Assembly: GCA_013368315.1 (NCBI GenBank)
Contig: JAACJM010000081.1
Location: forward strand, 1-64,000
From: Tetrapyrgos nigripes
Taxonomy: Eukaryota; Basidiomycota; Agaricomycetes; Agaricales; Campanellaceae
Direction of reading: 5' to 3'
Length of the DNA stretch: 64,000 nt
Under the pieces are notes generated by a model that did not search any database, had not been told where the DNA came from, and saw only the letters and a program-made list of their open reading frames with translations. Of the stretch, positions 9,886 to 21,752 are shown piece by piece (positions within the stretch are counted from its first letter, which is position 1; the number at the start of each line of letters is the position of its first letter). The position numbers and the translations under genes were made by a program.

Positions 9886-10544
9886 ATGCGCTATGTCGAC
9901 GGCGCAATGATGGACTATTTCTTGATCGAAGTCGTCAACACTCTACGTGAATCTTCAGCTGTAGTGACTGCTCGGTCCAAGAGGATATAGAAAAAGAAAT
10001 GGTCGATGCTGGACTGATCCCACCACCACAACCTGCACTATCGACTTTGCCTCTAAAGACCGAAAACCCCAGAGACTCGACCGTCCTGATCAGTCTCAAT
10101 TCTCGTTCAGGGAAAAACACTGCAGTGGATGAAGAGGAAGAAGCTATCAGAACGCGTCTTGAAGCTATCGGATTGCATGTTGGCGCGAACTTTGCAGAGA
10201 GGTACGTATACCTCTTTACAGTGTAATCAATACCACTCTAACCGTCCTTAGATTATGTCGGGACAGATCTCTATTTACAGAAACCTTGGAGGTCATCAAA
10301 TTTGTATGCAAGGATCTGTGGGCAGCGTGTTGGGATAGACAAGTGGACAACCTGCGGACGAACCATAGGGTGCATTTTTACCCCGTCCCTCAAGGTATTC
10401 CAGCTCACCAAGTCAATCCAGGGCATCTACGTTTTGCAGGACAACGCTTTCAAGACCATCACACATTTATCGTCTTGGGAAGGACGGGCCGATGCTACAC
10501 GCAAAGCCAAACTTGGCAGCAACAGCGTACACAACGACTTCTGA
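9886..10544 (+). CDS. TRS33: TRAPP complex subunit TRS33/TRAPPC6 (BET3 family), frameshift in exon 1
   Basis: Exons 9886-10201, 10252-10369 and 10422-10544; introns of 50 and 52 nt. The protein reads MMDYFLIEVVNTLRESS, IGLHVGANFAERL, FTETLEVIKFVCKDLWAACW, QVDNLRTNHR, then GIYVLQDNAF: the BET3-fold sequence of Trs33, a subunit of the TRAPP tethering/Rab-GEF complexes in ER-Golgi and Golgi traffic. About 185 aa, normal length. Exon 1 runs into TAG at 9982-9984, and the correct frame resumes as EKEMVDAG. Either two bases (TA) are extra or one is missing just upstream; both options restore a multiple of three. The frame is also open 5' of 9886 (LADPP), so the true start may be upstream, close to the mobile unit. 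In most fungi this is a single-copy housekeeping gene. Confidence 0.8.
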
Positions 10545-11179
10545 CGCAGATGCGCCTTGCCGTGGACACGTTGGAAACGCGACTGCGTCAAGCCACTGAC
10601 GCGCCTGCGTCCTATTCTGACTCCGGAAATACGATATATCTGCGGACCTATCTGAACTCTGGATAGATGGTCCATTTGGACTCCTATCTGCACCTGTATA
10701 TGTGCTTCAGATATACCGGATTTCTGGACATGTATCCGGAGCTTTAAAAGGTTATCTTTCTTTTGTTCGAATAGCTATACAAATTAGGCGTCTTTTTGTA
10801 CATCTTTACATAGATTACATGTGCCATCTTTTTGTTTACCTATCAAGTGTAATTAGGGGTTTCCAGATATACGTTCTTTCTGTACGAATATTTAGAGTCA
10901 AAATATAGCATTTATTTGTATATATATCTGAACTTCAAATACATCCTACTTCTGTACACCTATCTGCTCATCTATCCGTCGAGCCGATAGAAACGTACTT
11001 CCGGCATGTCTATACTGCTCAGCCTTGTCTCAGTACTATGTAGACTTGGGCCCATCTGTGGCTACTCACTCTTATATATTCTATTTGCTCTGTTACTTCA
11101 TCTTTGGCTCCTGTGTGGTGGCCTGAGAGGCATCCAGTCCTATCTGAACCTGTTCTTGACAATTACTACTGTTAACTCT
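10545..11179. other. no gene; AT-rich spacer after TRS33
   Basis: It begins with the short dispersed repeat copy (10551-10622, mate at 1092-1172), then AT-rich sequence with recurring TATCTG and TATATCTGxAC words. No coding signal. Confidence 0.6.
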
Positions 11180-11510
11180 CTTTTCTCACTCCAGTTTTCA
11201 ACCCAGCTGCACGGGTATTCAGACCCTCATTATTAGAGACTTTGTGCACAGCCATGAGAAGCCATATACAGCTGTTTTGTCATGTGCACATTGCTGGCTG
11301 CCATGACATCTGGTACTTGCAAAGGTGTTACATAGCGCTATCTAGGTTGGCTATGCCACCTAGTCACGTATGTACCACCCCTCTACATAACACTATGTAG
11401 AGGGCTTAGTGACTATGCAGCACTATCCATGCAGGGTCCCAAATCTGTGCCTGAGCAATATTAAAGGGGTGTGGACCATTGCCAAGGTGTGGCAAGATCG
11501 AGGCCATCAC
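11180..11510 (+). repeat. dispersed repeat, copy 1 (mate at 61760-62105)
   Basis: It starts with TTTTCAACCCAGCTGCACGG and CAGACCCTCATTATT, and ends in a hairpin-like block GTGTGGACC...GTGGCA...CGAGGCC (11467-11499). The copy at 61760-62105 has the same two blocks in the same order with a different interior. Probably a non-autonomous element. Confidence 0.45.
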
Positions 11511-12544
11511 TAGCCAGAATGATAAAGTACATATTATTGGGCTCATGGCACATGTCTGGACATGTCATATGTCCAAATCCAGACATATGCCAGGACATAT
11601 GCCACAGCCAATCAGATGCCTGCCCCCTATCTTATGTAATCTTTTGCCTGCGGACATTGTGATAATGCTTTGCACCACACATTCAACACTTTTATGTGTT
11701 TTTTCTTTTTACTACACACATCTCTCAATCACTGTAAGTACATACAAAGTAGTGACACTCTTAATATCTTTTATCTCTCTGTAGGGTATGAAAATGACAG
11801 ATAAATCAGATTGTACAGATAATTCTTGAAAAAATCTGTTGCCTGATAAGTACTGAAGTGAATAGATACACAGAAAGTTCAAGAAGGCTTGAACATCTTT
11901 CAGTAATGCTATGGTGGGATACATAGACTCTCAATGTCCTGTGCAAAGTACAGAAGGAAAAAAAAGTTGTACAAATATTTCTTCAGAAAATCTCTTTCCT
12001 GATAGTAAATACTGGCATTCACTTTAATTCTGCAGCCTCAAGCATACTTCTCCTCCAGTCTCATTTAGTGACATTTTGGAAAAAATTATTGGGATTGATG
12101 GAATCTTACTTTTTGGTGTCCTGCGTGAAGCGCAGAAGAAAAATAGAATTTCAGTAAAAAAATAAGTTGGTAAAACATGTGTCAAAGTGTATAGAGGTAT
12201 TGTCAATGACACTTTGATTCTAACATACTGGCTAAGGCTAGCAGAGAAAGATGAAGCCAGAAAGAGGAGCAAAATGAAAAGAATACAACTGGGGTTTGAA
12301 CTTGGGGGCTTGCAGTGGGAAAAATAATAGCATAACCACTTCACCAAATAGTAATACTTTGAAGGCACTTAAGATCGGACATATGCCACTTGATTAATCT
12401 TGATTGACCTCCAGACATAAGCCATGAGCCTATTATTGTTATACTTTTTGCCCTCCCTGTAGTACACAAAATCAGGACTTTTTACAAATGTACAGTACAT
12501 TTGCCTGGATCTATCCTAAGACCTGAACGCATAATGCTTCTGCA
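11511..12544. other. no gene; decayed AT-rich sequence
   Basis: Includes short inverted CATATGTCC/GGACATATG words near 11555-11600 and CpG-poor sequence up to the presumed LTR of the first chromovirus. No reading frame of interest. Confidence 0.5.
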
Positions 12545-12876
12545 GTGTCAGAACTGAGGTGATGATGACACTAAAGAATCGAGTAGAATAAGGCAAGGTC
12601 TGTATGATAAGACCAGACTAGAGTAAAGATACAGGATGAGTATCCTACTCTATATACTACTTTGCAAATAACGTCTGTGTTTCTAGAGGAATTAATTGAG
12701 ACAATAAATTAAGGTCTTATGATGATGCACTCGGAATCTAAGGGGATCTGCAGACAACTATGGAGCAATAAATGACCCAGCTTGGAAGAAGTCGATCTTG
12801 TTACGGGAAAGTGGGTAGTGGCAATTGAAGAGATAAAGAAGGGGTTTCTTGAATGAGGACTGAAAGGTTCATGACA
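12545..12876 (-). repeat. 3' LTR of the first chromovirus (outer end uncertain)
   Basis: On the - strand it starts TGTCATGAACC directly after a purine tract. The other LTRs in this window also start TGTCA[CT]GAA (48286, 19328, 31566), supporting this boundary. The outer end cannot be fixed without a second copy. Confidence 0.5.
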
Positions 12877-15800
12877 TTACCCCCCTCTTAAGGGTCTTTG
12901 CCCCAAAGACACTTGAGAGATTCCATAGACCCATGCTTGGTATTTCTTTGGCCCTGAAGTGTAAAACTTGTGAGGAACGAAAGAAAGGATTGTTTTGATA
13001 TTCTGAGGTGCCACTGGATTCTTTGTGTGGAACTTGGTTATTAGTTCCTGACACTTCTTTTCCAACTCCATCACTGGTTCCCAAGTATTCTCCACTGTTG
13101 AATACCGCAACCACTTCACCAGGTACTCCAAAAACGATCTCTTCTTCTTCTGGTTATAACACGTATGGGAATCTAGGATTTCTTTGATGTTGTAGACTGG
13201 TGAGCCATCTTTGATAGTAGCAGGTTCTCAACTAACGTTGTCTCGCTGATGTTTTGCAACCGAAGAATGATGAGGACAAAGATATGATGTATGGAAAACA
13301 GGATGAATACTCTTCCAGGTTTTTGGAATATCCACTTGGTATGAGGAACTCCCTACCTTTTCCTTGACAGGAAAAGGTCTGTATCGTTTGTCCACAAGTT
13401 TGGTACTTGGTCATTCTGTAGTGATGTTCTTCCCTTCAATAGACACCTTATCTCCCTTCTTGTACTCCGGATCTTCATTCTGTCCTCTATCGTAGTATTT
13501 CTTCATCAACTCCATGCTCCTTGTAAGACACACTTTAGCATCTGTTCTGGCCTTTTTAATCTGATCGAAGAAATCTATTGCAGTTTTGTTGGTGATGTAG
13601 ACGAATGGTTCAGTAGCTTTTCAAGGATGAAAGCCATTAGTCATATAGAAGGGAGTGTAGCCTGTAGAACTATGTTCTTGATTGTTATAGCAGAACTCTG
13701 CCATAGGTAGCCACTCATCCCAGTTGTTTTGTTGCCAATTGCAAAAAACATGCAAATATTGTTTGATTTCTTGGTTGACACATTCTGTTTGCCCATCGGT
13801 TTGAGGGTAATACGCTGTTGAAACGTTCATTTTGATGCCCAGAATCTTGTAGAGGGATTTTAGAAATTTGCTAACGAAGACTGATCCTTGATTGCTAATA
13901 ACCCATTCAGGTAATTCAAAATCCCTCCAGACATGGTCCAAAAATAACTGTGCTATGCCTTCACTAGTGACTTCATCATAAGTTGCTAGTGCTCTCATCC
14001 TTTTACTGAGTCAGTCTACAATGACAAGTGATGGAGGAAGATGTGTGATTAAATCACAAGAGATAGTTTGCCAAATTCGTTCTGGGATCTTGTTAGGGCT
14101 TAGTAGTCCTCTTGGTTTCCCTGGAAAGGTTTTTGTTCATTGACATGTAGGACATCCTTTGACATATCTCTTGACATCTCCATAGACACAAGGCCACCAA
14201 TGGTGTTGAGTAAGTAGTTTGACTGTTTTGGCTTGGCCTGGGTGGCCTGCGAAGTACATGTCATGATGGAATCAGATCATTTCATTATGGAGCTCGAGGT
14301 TGTTGGGAACATATAAGAGATTATCTTTAGTAATATAATCTCCATGGTTCTGGAATGAATGATCATGTTCAATGTTTTTTATGACTGAGGGTTCCCATTT
14401 GCGTCTTGAATTTTGTACTTGTGCAAGGAAAATGTCTCCTGGGGTATCTTGAGCTTGGGCTGTCTCCATGGTTTGCAGGAATTTGGCTTTAAGAAGGGTG
14501 ACGTTTTTGTTATTGTCTGCCCCCTCCTCATGACCCTTTCGTCTCGAAAGTAGGTCAGGCTTCAAATGACTCTTTCCTGGTTTGTGAACCAGCTGAAAGT
14601 CATAATCAGCTAATTCCAACAACCAACGAGCCTGTCTCCTGTTGAAGGTTTTTGCTGTCATAAAGTATTGGAGATTACGATGGTCCATCCAGATTTCAAG
14701 TAATGTCTCCAATCCTTTAGGGCTCTCATGATAGCCAACATCTCCTTATCGTGAATCTCGTAGTTTTGTTCTGGTTCACTAAGGCCTTTTGATAAAAAGG
14801 CAATAGGTACCCATTCACCGTCTTGGAGTTGAGACAACACAGCACCCATGGCAAAATTGGAACTATCTGCTTTGACTCGATAAGGACAATTATTCAGGGG
14901 AAAATGGAGAACCGGTTCTGATGTGACAGCATCTTTCAATTTCTGAAAGCCCTTTTCTTGGTCTGGTGTCCATTGCCAGGGTACATCTTTTTGTGTCAAA
15001 CCATTTAACAGATGAGCCATCTCTGCATAGTCTTTAATGAACCTTCGATAAAAGTTTGTAAATCCTAAGAAGCTCTGAACGTCTTTGACACAAGTTGGTG
15101 TTTCCCACTGGTGGACTCCCTCAACCTTGACAGGGTCCATCCTCATCTTCCCTTTGCCCACTATAAGTCCCAAATATTCCATTTTGTCCTTATGGAAATC
15201 ACACTTCTCTGGTTTCAAGTAGAGATTATGCATTTTTAGAATTCGTAAAACCTCTTGAACAGTTTTTGTGTGCTCGTCCATGTCCTTCAAGAATATCGAG
15301 ATATCGTCCATGTAAACAATAACCTTCCCTGCTTGGATAAGGTCTGTGTGAAGATCTTGTTCATCATGGTTTGGAATGTTGCTGGCAAATTTGTGAGGCC
15401 AAAAAACATTATGAGGGGTTCAAACAATCCTCGATTGGTGACAAATGCAGCTTTATGTTTGTCCCCTTCCTTGATTCAAATGTTGTTGTATCCCCATCTT
15501 ACATCGAGTTTTGTAAAGATCTTCGCGTGCCTTAGTTTATATAGCATGTCTGAAATCAATGGATAGTCAAGGAATTGAGTTTTCGATAATCTTGAACTGG
15601 ATGAAGTTTTCCATCTTTCTTTTTTCTGAAGAAGAATGGTGAAGATAGTTGTTCCTTGATGAAATCACCCAGTGGACCCTGTTCATTTGCAGCTAAGTGA
15701 TAGACCTTGCTTTTGAATGGTTCTGCCTCAGGTACTAACTCGATTGCATGGTCCCATTTTCATCATTCCAGAAGGGTATCAAAATCTTCTTTTTCAAAGA

Positions 15801-16860
15801 CAGGTTGAAACTCCCTGAGGTATTCTCCCAGTACAATTTCCTCCAAAGATTTTGCTCCCTCTTCCGTAGCATGTTGTGCAGCTAAATTAGCTGATATGGA
15901 ACCAGTAGCACGAATATACTCTGAAGGGTTTTCAGGTCGCATGTTCACAACAAAGATTCTATCTCCTTCTTCAATATCTTCTTCGTCTTCTTCTTGCCAC
16001 AGTTTCCATTGTTTCTTCCTTTTGCAGTCCCCAGGGCACCTATCAAATTTGATGGTCCCTTTCTTCCAATCTATTGATGGATTATGGTGTTTCAACCAAT
16101 TAAATCCAATGATAATATCGTTTGCGCCAGTGTTAGTGACTGCGAACATAGTAACTTCTGTGTGGTTGTTGACAGTTAGTGGTAGTTTGGTTGTGTATTC
16201 AATCTTTCCATTTTTGTTGGCTGTTCCATCTGCATTGTATACTGGAACTGGTTGATAGAGATGTTCCAGGAACAAATTATTCCTAAGAGCAAAGTCTTGA
16301 TTGATATAGCATCCCATGGCCCCACAATCAAGAAGAGCATCAGTGACTTGGTCTTTATGTGAATCCAAGGCCTCGACTGTGACTGGGAGCAAGATAGATT
16401 CCCCACTAATTTTCTGAATCCATTTTTCTGGAGTCCAGAGGTCCCTGAGTACAGTGAGAGCCACAGTGGGTCACATTGAAGCTAGATTGAACCTTAGTTC
16501 ATCATCTACTTCATGCTCCCTTGATACGTGGACACATTGTCATAACAAACGAGGTGCACTAGGTGTTTGAGCAACCACATTCCAGTATACCCAATAGGGT
16601 CCTACTTTTTTCTCAGGTTTCAGTGGAATACAAGAAGAAAGGCATGAAGGAGTTTGAGTACGACATTTGGATCAGAAAGGATTAGGAGTTTGTTGAGAAT
16701 CTTTATGAGAATCCTCCAGGGGATTTTCAGATATGTCTTCAGTTTCAGTCAAGTTGCTTTCATTTGTGAGGACACTAAATCGATTATATGAAGCAAACTT
16801 GTTATGAAACACTGATCGTTCCATAGGTGGCATATCATTCTGCCTACAGGCCCTTAAAAA
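12877..16860 (-). pseudogene. pol of chromovirus 1: protease, RT, RNase H, integrase, chromodomain
   Basis: Protease motif LLDCGAMGCYIN (about 16330). Reverse transcriptase with [11 protein letters not shown] and YMDD-region MDDISIF (about 15311), with a two-base insertion just before it. RNase H with HDKEML (about 14740). Integrase with GHPG...WWP...C-P-T-C-Q zinc region, D of VIVD, and STAYYPQTDGQTE (about 13830). Chromodomain EYLVKWLRYSTVENTWEP (about 13130-13070), which directs integration to heterochromatin in this group. Interior TGA stops occur at VIVD*LSK, CQ*TK, GFHP*KAT, TE*PST, NVS*EP, NNI*IKE and others, mostly where Arg is expected. Pol is in the -1 frame relative to gag. Confidence 0.85.
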
Positions 16861-18096
16861 CCTGCATCCTTGCTAAGCTTCTGGAACTCCTCCTTTGCTT
16901 TGTCCATCTTCAAGACTTCCTGCATGCTTCGTATGAGGCTTGAGACTTGATTTGGACAATTCCTAGAAATGTGTCCTTCTTTCCCACACCCATAACACTT
17001 GCAAACCCCATCCCACGTCCCTTTGTTTGCTTTAGTATGATCAATTTCCATGGGTTTTCCCTGCCCACCAAAGGTAACTCCTGTTCCAGTATGAGTCATT
17101 GATGGAGCCCCAATGACTGTAGTAGCATTTTGGGTAGTGGTTGTTGGGGTTTGGGCAGTGGTAAACTGTGTTCCCACAGAGGTATTTCCACTAGCAGGAA
17201 TCCCTCTGGAGTCATTTCAAAGAGTTCGAACACTCTGATTGCAAAGGTCAAGTCGTACTGCCACGGCTTTCCAGGCTGCATAGGTGACAGGGACAGGATC
17301 CATTTGATAGATCCTTTGAATGATTCCAAACTGGAGGTTCTGCTTCAATAGCATGATGAGTCCCTCCTCATTCAGCTTTGAATCTTCCTTCCACTCTTCG
17401 AAAGAGAGGAAGAACTGTGTAGCCAACACAGTGCCTTGCTTGATACTTTGCAGCTTTCACTGTGCGATGTCTGTCTGATCTCCTTCTGCAAATTCCCTTT
17501 GAATCACACTACGGAGATCTGTATAACTTTTGTTATTTCCCTCTTCCTGAAAATTTCAAATTCAATTGCTTGCCCACTGGGCAGCAGTGCCTTCCGTCAT
17601 GAAAGCAAGTGTCTCCAAGACTCGAGAAGCATCATCAGCGAATTTGCAAGGGTTTCTGAGAAACCAGAGATACATTTGCAAAAGAAAAGGGTCAACCACA
17701 TTGGGGGTCCTGTTGAAAGGTTTTGGTTTAACATCAAAGTGGCTACTACCATCTTTTTCATCAGTCCTAGCCTGTTGGGTGCCCATAGTTTGTCGTATAT
17801 TCCAAAGTTCTTGCAAAAGTTCCATCTGATTATTCTGGAGTCCAGTGATGGTCTGGAGGAGTGACTGATTAGTCTTCTCCAGGAACATAGTTGGTCTGGG
17901 TGTAATACCCCTGAGGGTTATTATAGGTTTGGTGAGAGGGAGATGGATTAGCTTGTGGGGGTGGTGCATGCATAAATCCTCCAACTCCATCAGAGGGGTT
18001 TTGAGTAGGAATCCCTCTGAAGGCCATAGGATTTGGAGTAGTACACATAGAATAGTCCGAGGGGCCACCAGAGGTAGGCACATTTGGAGTAGTCAT
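16854..18096 (-). pseudogene. gag of chromovirus 1 with CCHC zinc knuckle
   Basis: It starts at ATG 18096 with a Pro/Asn-rich N-terminus, shifts frame once near 17880, and continues through a capsid-like helical part. It ends with the zinc knuckle CYGCGKEGHISRNC (C-x2-C-x4-H-x4-C) and DAGF-stop (TAA, 16854-16856). Interior TGA stops occur near 17560, 17455 and 17215. Gag proteins assemble the particle in which reverse transcription occurs. Confidence 0.8.
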
Positions 18097-18301
18097 CTAT
18101 GTCGGAAAAATCCAAATCTGCTGATCAGGCCTGACTGAGTAATCAGTACATATCAGTGTTTGCGGTAAGGGTTGTCAGCGTTGATTAGGAGTGATTAGCG
18201 CACATCAGGTCTTGCCAGGCATGTGCCTATAGATTTGCACCAGACTACTATGTACACACAATGAGTGTCAATGTACATACGTCAGTCTGGTTACACGAGA
18301 C

Positions 18302-18652
18302 TAACTGCAGTGTGTTAGATAGTGATACAGATGTCTTCCTTTGATAACACAGGCAAAATCTTGATTTTTTGATGTATATACAAAGATTATGATATGAAGA
18401 ATACCATATACAATGCACATACCTTAGACGTAGATTGTTTGGGAGCTTTCAGTGGGCTTTCCCAAAGGAACAGAAGGAAGCAATGACTGATGAGTAAGCA
18501 CACAGCATTGACACAGCATACCTTGGCAATCACAGTTCCAAAGCTTGGGAGTTTTAGGAATTTGTGAATGGGAAAAACAGGGTACAATTTGACATAGCCA
18601 CATGCAGAAATGGAGTGTAAAGAACTCACCCTCATTTCATTTGGCCTTGTAA
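18302..18652 (-). repeat. dispersed repeat R1, copy 1 (mate 33786-34142)
   Basis: About 350 bp nearly identical to 33786-34142 in the same orientation. Its 5' end on the - strand begins TTACAAGGCCAAATGAAATG, shared with repeat family A (30963, 47941, 62461), so the two families share a terminus. No coding capacity. Confidence 0.8.
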
Positions 18653-18883
18653 TCAGACCATGAAAATGACCAGGCAGAACCCACTGTGTGTCCATATCTC
18701 CTTGAGTATTTCCTTGCTTCCCTTTTCTCCCTTGCTTCTCAAATGTACTTATCACATAGTATGAGATGGCGAGAATTTTATTCTTCAAAGTAGACAAACA
18801 AACATTAATGAGCAGAATACAGATATGTATAGCACCAAACAACTGCTAGCGTGCCAAATCCACAAAGCCCCACACACAAAGTA
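18653..18883. other. no gene; flank of repeat R1
   Basis: CpG-poor sequence between repeat R1 and a small open frame. Nothing else recognised. Confidence 0.5.
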
Positions 18884-19051
18884 ATGGACAAGGAACCAGA
18901 ATTTCAAGAGATGACAGAATATGTAAATAGAGTTGTTGAGGACAGAAGTGCCCATCTTGATGTTAATGATACTGTTGCAGAACTTGATGCATTGGTAATG
19001 AAATTGGAAGACTTAAGGGGAAGTGGGCCCAGAAAGAAATTGAAGTTTTGA
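18884..19051 (+). CDS. small open frame, 55 aa, unrecognised
   Basis: It starts ATG and reads MDKEPEFQEMTEYVNRVVED, continuing with a leucine-containing helix (VAELDALVMKLEDL) and ending in RKKLKF. The composition is protein-like, with a possible coiled coil and a basic tail. It has no recognised domain and sits in repeat-rich DNA, so it may be the last exon of a decayed element gene. Confidence 0.2.
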   Translation: MDKEPEFQEMTEYVNRVVEDRSAHLDVNDTVAELDALVMKLEDLRGSGPRKKLKF

Positions 19052-19327
19052 GCAATGTTAATGATGTTGAGGAGGAGTGGGTAGCAAAGCTGTAAGCCAT
19101 AAGCAGAAAGAAAACACTGATGTGAAGCAGATAGCAAAGCAGTAAGACCTTGAGCTATGACTTTATGAGGCCCTTTAGGCCGAGTTAACTTATGTTGACC
19201 CCCAATTGAGTATCAAGCTTTCTCACGGGTTCTAACTTTTACACGCCACCTCAGCGCTCTGAAGTGCCCGAACACTGCCATTTCAGCTGACACTCAACTG
19301 ACACGTCATTCCTGCCTTCCCTCCATC

Positions 19328-20322
19328 TGTCATGAATCGCTCCCCGCCTATTCATTTCCTTTCTATTCTTTTCCTTTTACTACCTACTTCCCACTCTAAC
19401 CCCATAAACATCAACCATTTCCCATCATCGTCTATAGTTACCATCTCCATAGATCTATGACTCACACTCTTATCTCCTCCGCTTCCTATCTCCACGGATA
19501 TTCTCACTGTCAATCATTCCTTATGATCCAGTACCTTCATCTATCCATATCTAACTCATTACTCTCTCATCCTTGATGTTTCCACATGATACTGTCCATT
19601 ATTACTTACTATTTCCCATCTGTTCATATTTTACTTATATACCTGCGATCTTTGTAACCTATTCCTTAGTTCATTCACTTCGTCTCCGCTCCGTACTTTT
19701 ACTACGCAGTGTAGAGCCTAGTCAGCTTACTTTCTCTATCCCTCTATCTCTCTATCCTCTATCTCTCTTGATCAATCTATTCTCTTGTAACCGGCTTAAA
19801 AAAAAAAAAAAAAAAAAAAAAAGTGCCAAGATTGTCGGTACACTCAATAACCACCCAAGTCACACAATACGAGAAAGCCGGTTACAAGAGAATAGATTGA
19901 TCAAGAGAGATAGAGAGATAGAGGGATAGAGAAAGTAAGCTGACTAGGCTCTACACTGCATAGTAAAAGTACGGAGCGGAGACGAAGTGAACGAACTAAG
20001 GAATAGGTTACAAAGATCGCAGGTATATAAGTAAAATATGAACAGATGGGAAATAGTAAGTAATAATGGACAGGATCATGTGGAAACGTCAAGGACGAGA
20101 GAGTAATGAGTTAGATATGGATAGATGAAGGTACCGGATCATAAGGAATGATTGACAGTGAGAATATCCATGGAGATAGGAAGCGGAGGAGATAAGAGTG
20201 TGAGTCATAGATCTATGGAGATGGTAACTATAGACGATGATGGGAAATGGTTGATGTTTATGGGGTTAGAGTGGGAAGTAGGTAGTAAAAGGAAATGAAT
20301 AGGCGGGGAGTGATTCATGACA
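19328..20322. mobile_element. head-to-head LTR palindrome around a poly(A) tract
   Basis: The left half (19328 to about 19798) is a 3'-truncated LTR on + starting TGTCATGAATCGC. The right half (19823-20322) is a full-length LTR on -, TG...CA bounded. The two halves match over about 470 bp with few differences and are separated by about 23 A's (19799-19822). Flanking CCATC/TCATC may be a decayed 5-bp target duplication, implying one insertion event. The sequence belongs to the same broad LTR type as the complete chromovirus at 48.3 kb. Confidence 0.75.
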
Positions 20323-21430
20323 TCATCGCTGTCAATGCACCAGGTTCAGATGCCTTTACCTTCCCTCAACAGCTGTCAAAAGTCATCAAGAGCCGCTCTC
20401 TGAGACTCTGAATCACTATGGATACCTCTAATCCAAGGTCATTTAAAGGCACTGTTACATTAAAATGATACAGTATTGGGCTCTATCTAATTAAAAGAAT
20501 TTTTTACTGCATACGAAACTGTTTTACTTAAACAGGCCTCATAATTTGCCATCCGAAGCAGTGGCACCTTTCCCTAGTTGAATTGAAAGAAGGTGTGATG
20601 ACGCATACCTTTGGAAGACCAGCACCTAACACCTTACTTACTCTTCCTGGTGGAGTTGTCACCTTCTTAACTTGGTTGGTTTCACCACCATATGCTCTTG
20701 GAATGTGTTCCCATGTATGAAGCAGAATGAGGTCAATGACTGTTGCATTAATGATTTGTTGACAATGAGGGAAAGGAAGAGTGACTGTGCCTACAGATTT
20801 TTGAACAATGGCATGATTTTGTAGTTTATAAGATGACTAATCAAATCTGCCTGCAACCTTCTGTGACTATGCCTAGCACAGTCTGAATTGACTTGTCAAT
20901 TTTTCAATTTTTTGCCTTCAGACCCTTTCCCCAAGACAACAGATTGCAGGGTTCAGCAAGTGTGGGAGCCCAAAAACTTGCAACCGACTTCTGTCAAGTA
21001 GTGGCCCCTGGTTCCAACCTGGTTCCAATTGCTATGCATCTCTAGCCATCTGCATGAGCTATATAGCTCGCATAAAATATGGGTGTCTACTGTAGCTAGA
21101 AGCCAGTTCCAGATGGAGTTGCAACTTGGTTGTTTCCTTTCATCCATGGTGCCTGGCTCAGCTCGATAGCTATGATATGAGTAGAATAGACCAACTATGC
21201 CAAGCTACAAGGCTTGGAACCAAGCCATCCCTAGAATTTTGACCCCATCTTGAGTCAGGCAGCAGCCAGCAGGAAATGATGTCATCATTGGGTGCTAAAT
21301 TTTGACCAGCTTAAAAAATGCCAAAAAAATGGATGTTGAAGGACCTGGCACTGCTCTCTCCATGAAAAGGCTTCATTAAGAGTCTAAGGATTAATAAACT
21401 GATGTATGTACTGTTCTATGGTAGTAAATG

Positions 21431-21752
21431 TTGAACTGAACAACCACTACTCCAACATTGGAGTAGTGGTTGTTCAGTTCAACATAAAGTAAACCCGAGC
21501 CCGAGATGGCCGGTACCTCGTATTGAGGTCATATGTTCAATCCTCGCTCATGGCAAAATACTGGCGTAAGACCCACTGAGGCAGACCTTGGATGCTAATA
21601 AGAGTAATAAGAGGAGATCCCCCATGTTATGAACTGACACCACCAACGTTGGATACCGGCCAAATCCCAAAGGTCATAGGGGGGTAATACCGACCGTTTT
21701 TGAACTGAACAACCACGACTCCAACGTTGGAGTAGTGGTTGTTCAGTTCAAC
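21431..21752. mobile_element. 322-bp MITE with a hairpin at each end and 8-bp target duplication
   Basis: It is flanked by AGTAAATG on both sides (21423-21430, 21753-21760). Each end is an almost perfect hairpin of about 52 bp (TTGAACTGAACAACCAC...GTGGTTGTTCAGTTCAA), at 21431-21483 and about 21700-21752. The centre has tRNA-like promoter words: an A-box-like TGGCCGGTACC near 21507-21517 and a B-box-like GTTCAATCC at 21535-21543. An 8-bp duplication suggests hAT mobilisation. Confidence 0.75.

Larger units (their letters stand above)
12545..18301 (-). mobile_element. decayed, 5'-truncated Ty3/gypsy chromovirus (minus strand)
   Basis: Order on the - strand: gag (18096 to about 16854), protease, reverse transcriptase, RNase H, integrase, chromodomain (to 12877), polypurine tract AAGAGGGGGGTAATG, then an LTR starting TGTCATGAACC at 12876. 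No second LTR is found upstream of gag; a dispersed repeat begins at 18302 instead, so the 5' end is lost. The left LTR end is not resolved (12545 is a guess from a TG/CA end). The element is CpG-poor. All interior stops I placed are TGA, and there are a few frameshifts. Confidence 0.85.

Noticed and set aside
21500..21560. Possible tRNA gene
   Set aside because: A- and B-box-like words are present but I see no full cloverleaf; it sits inside a MITE, so it is described as tRNA-promoter-like only.
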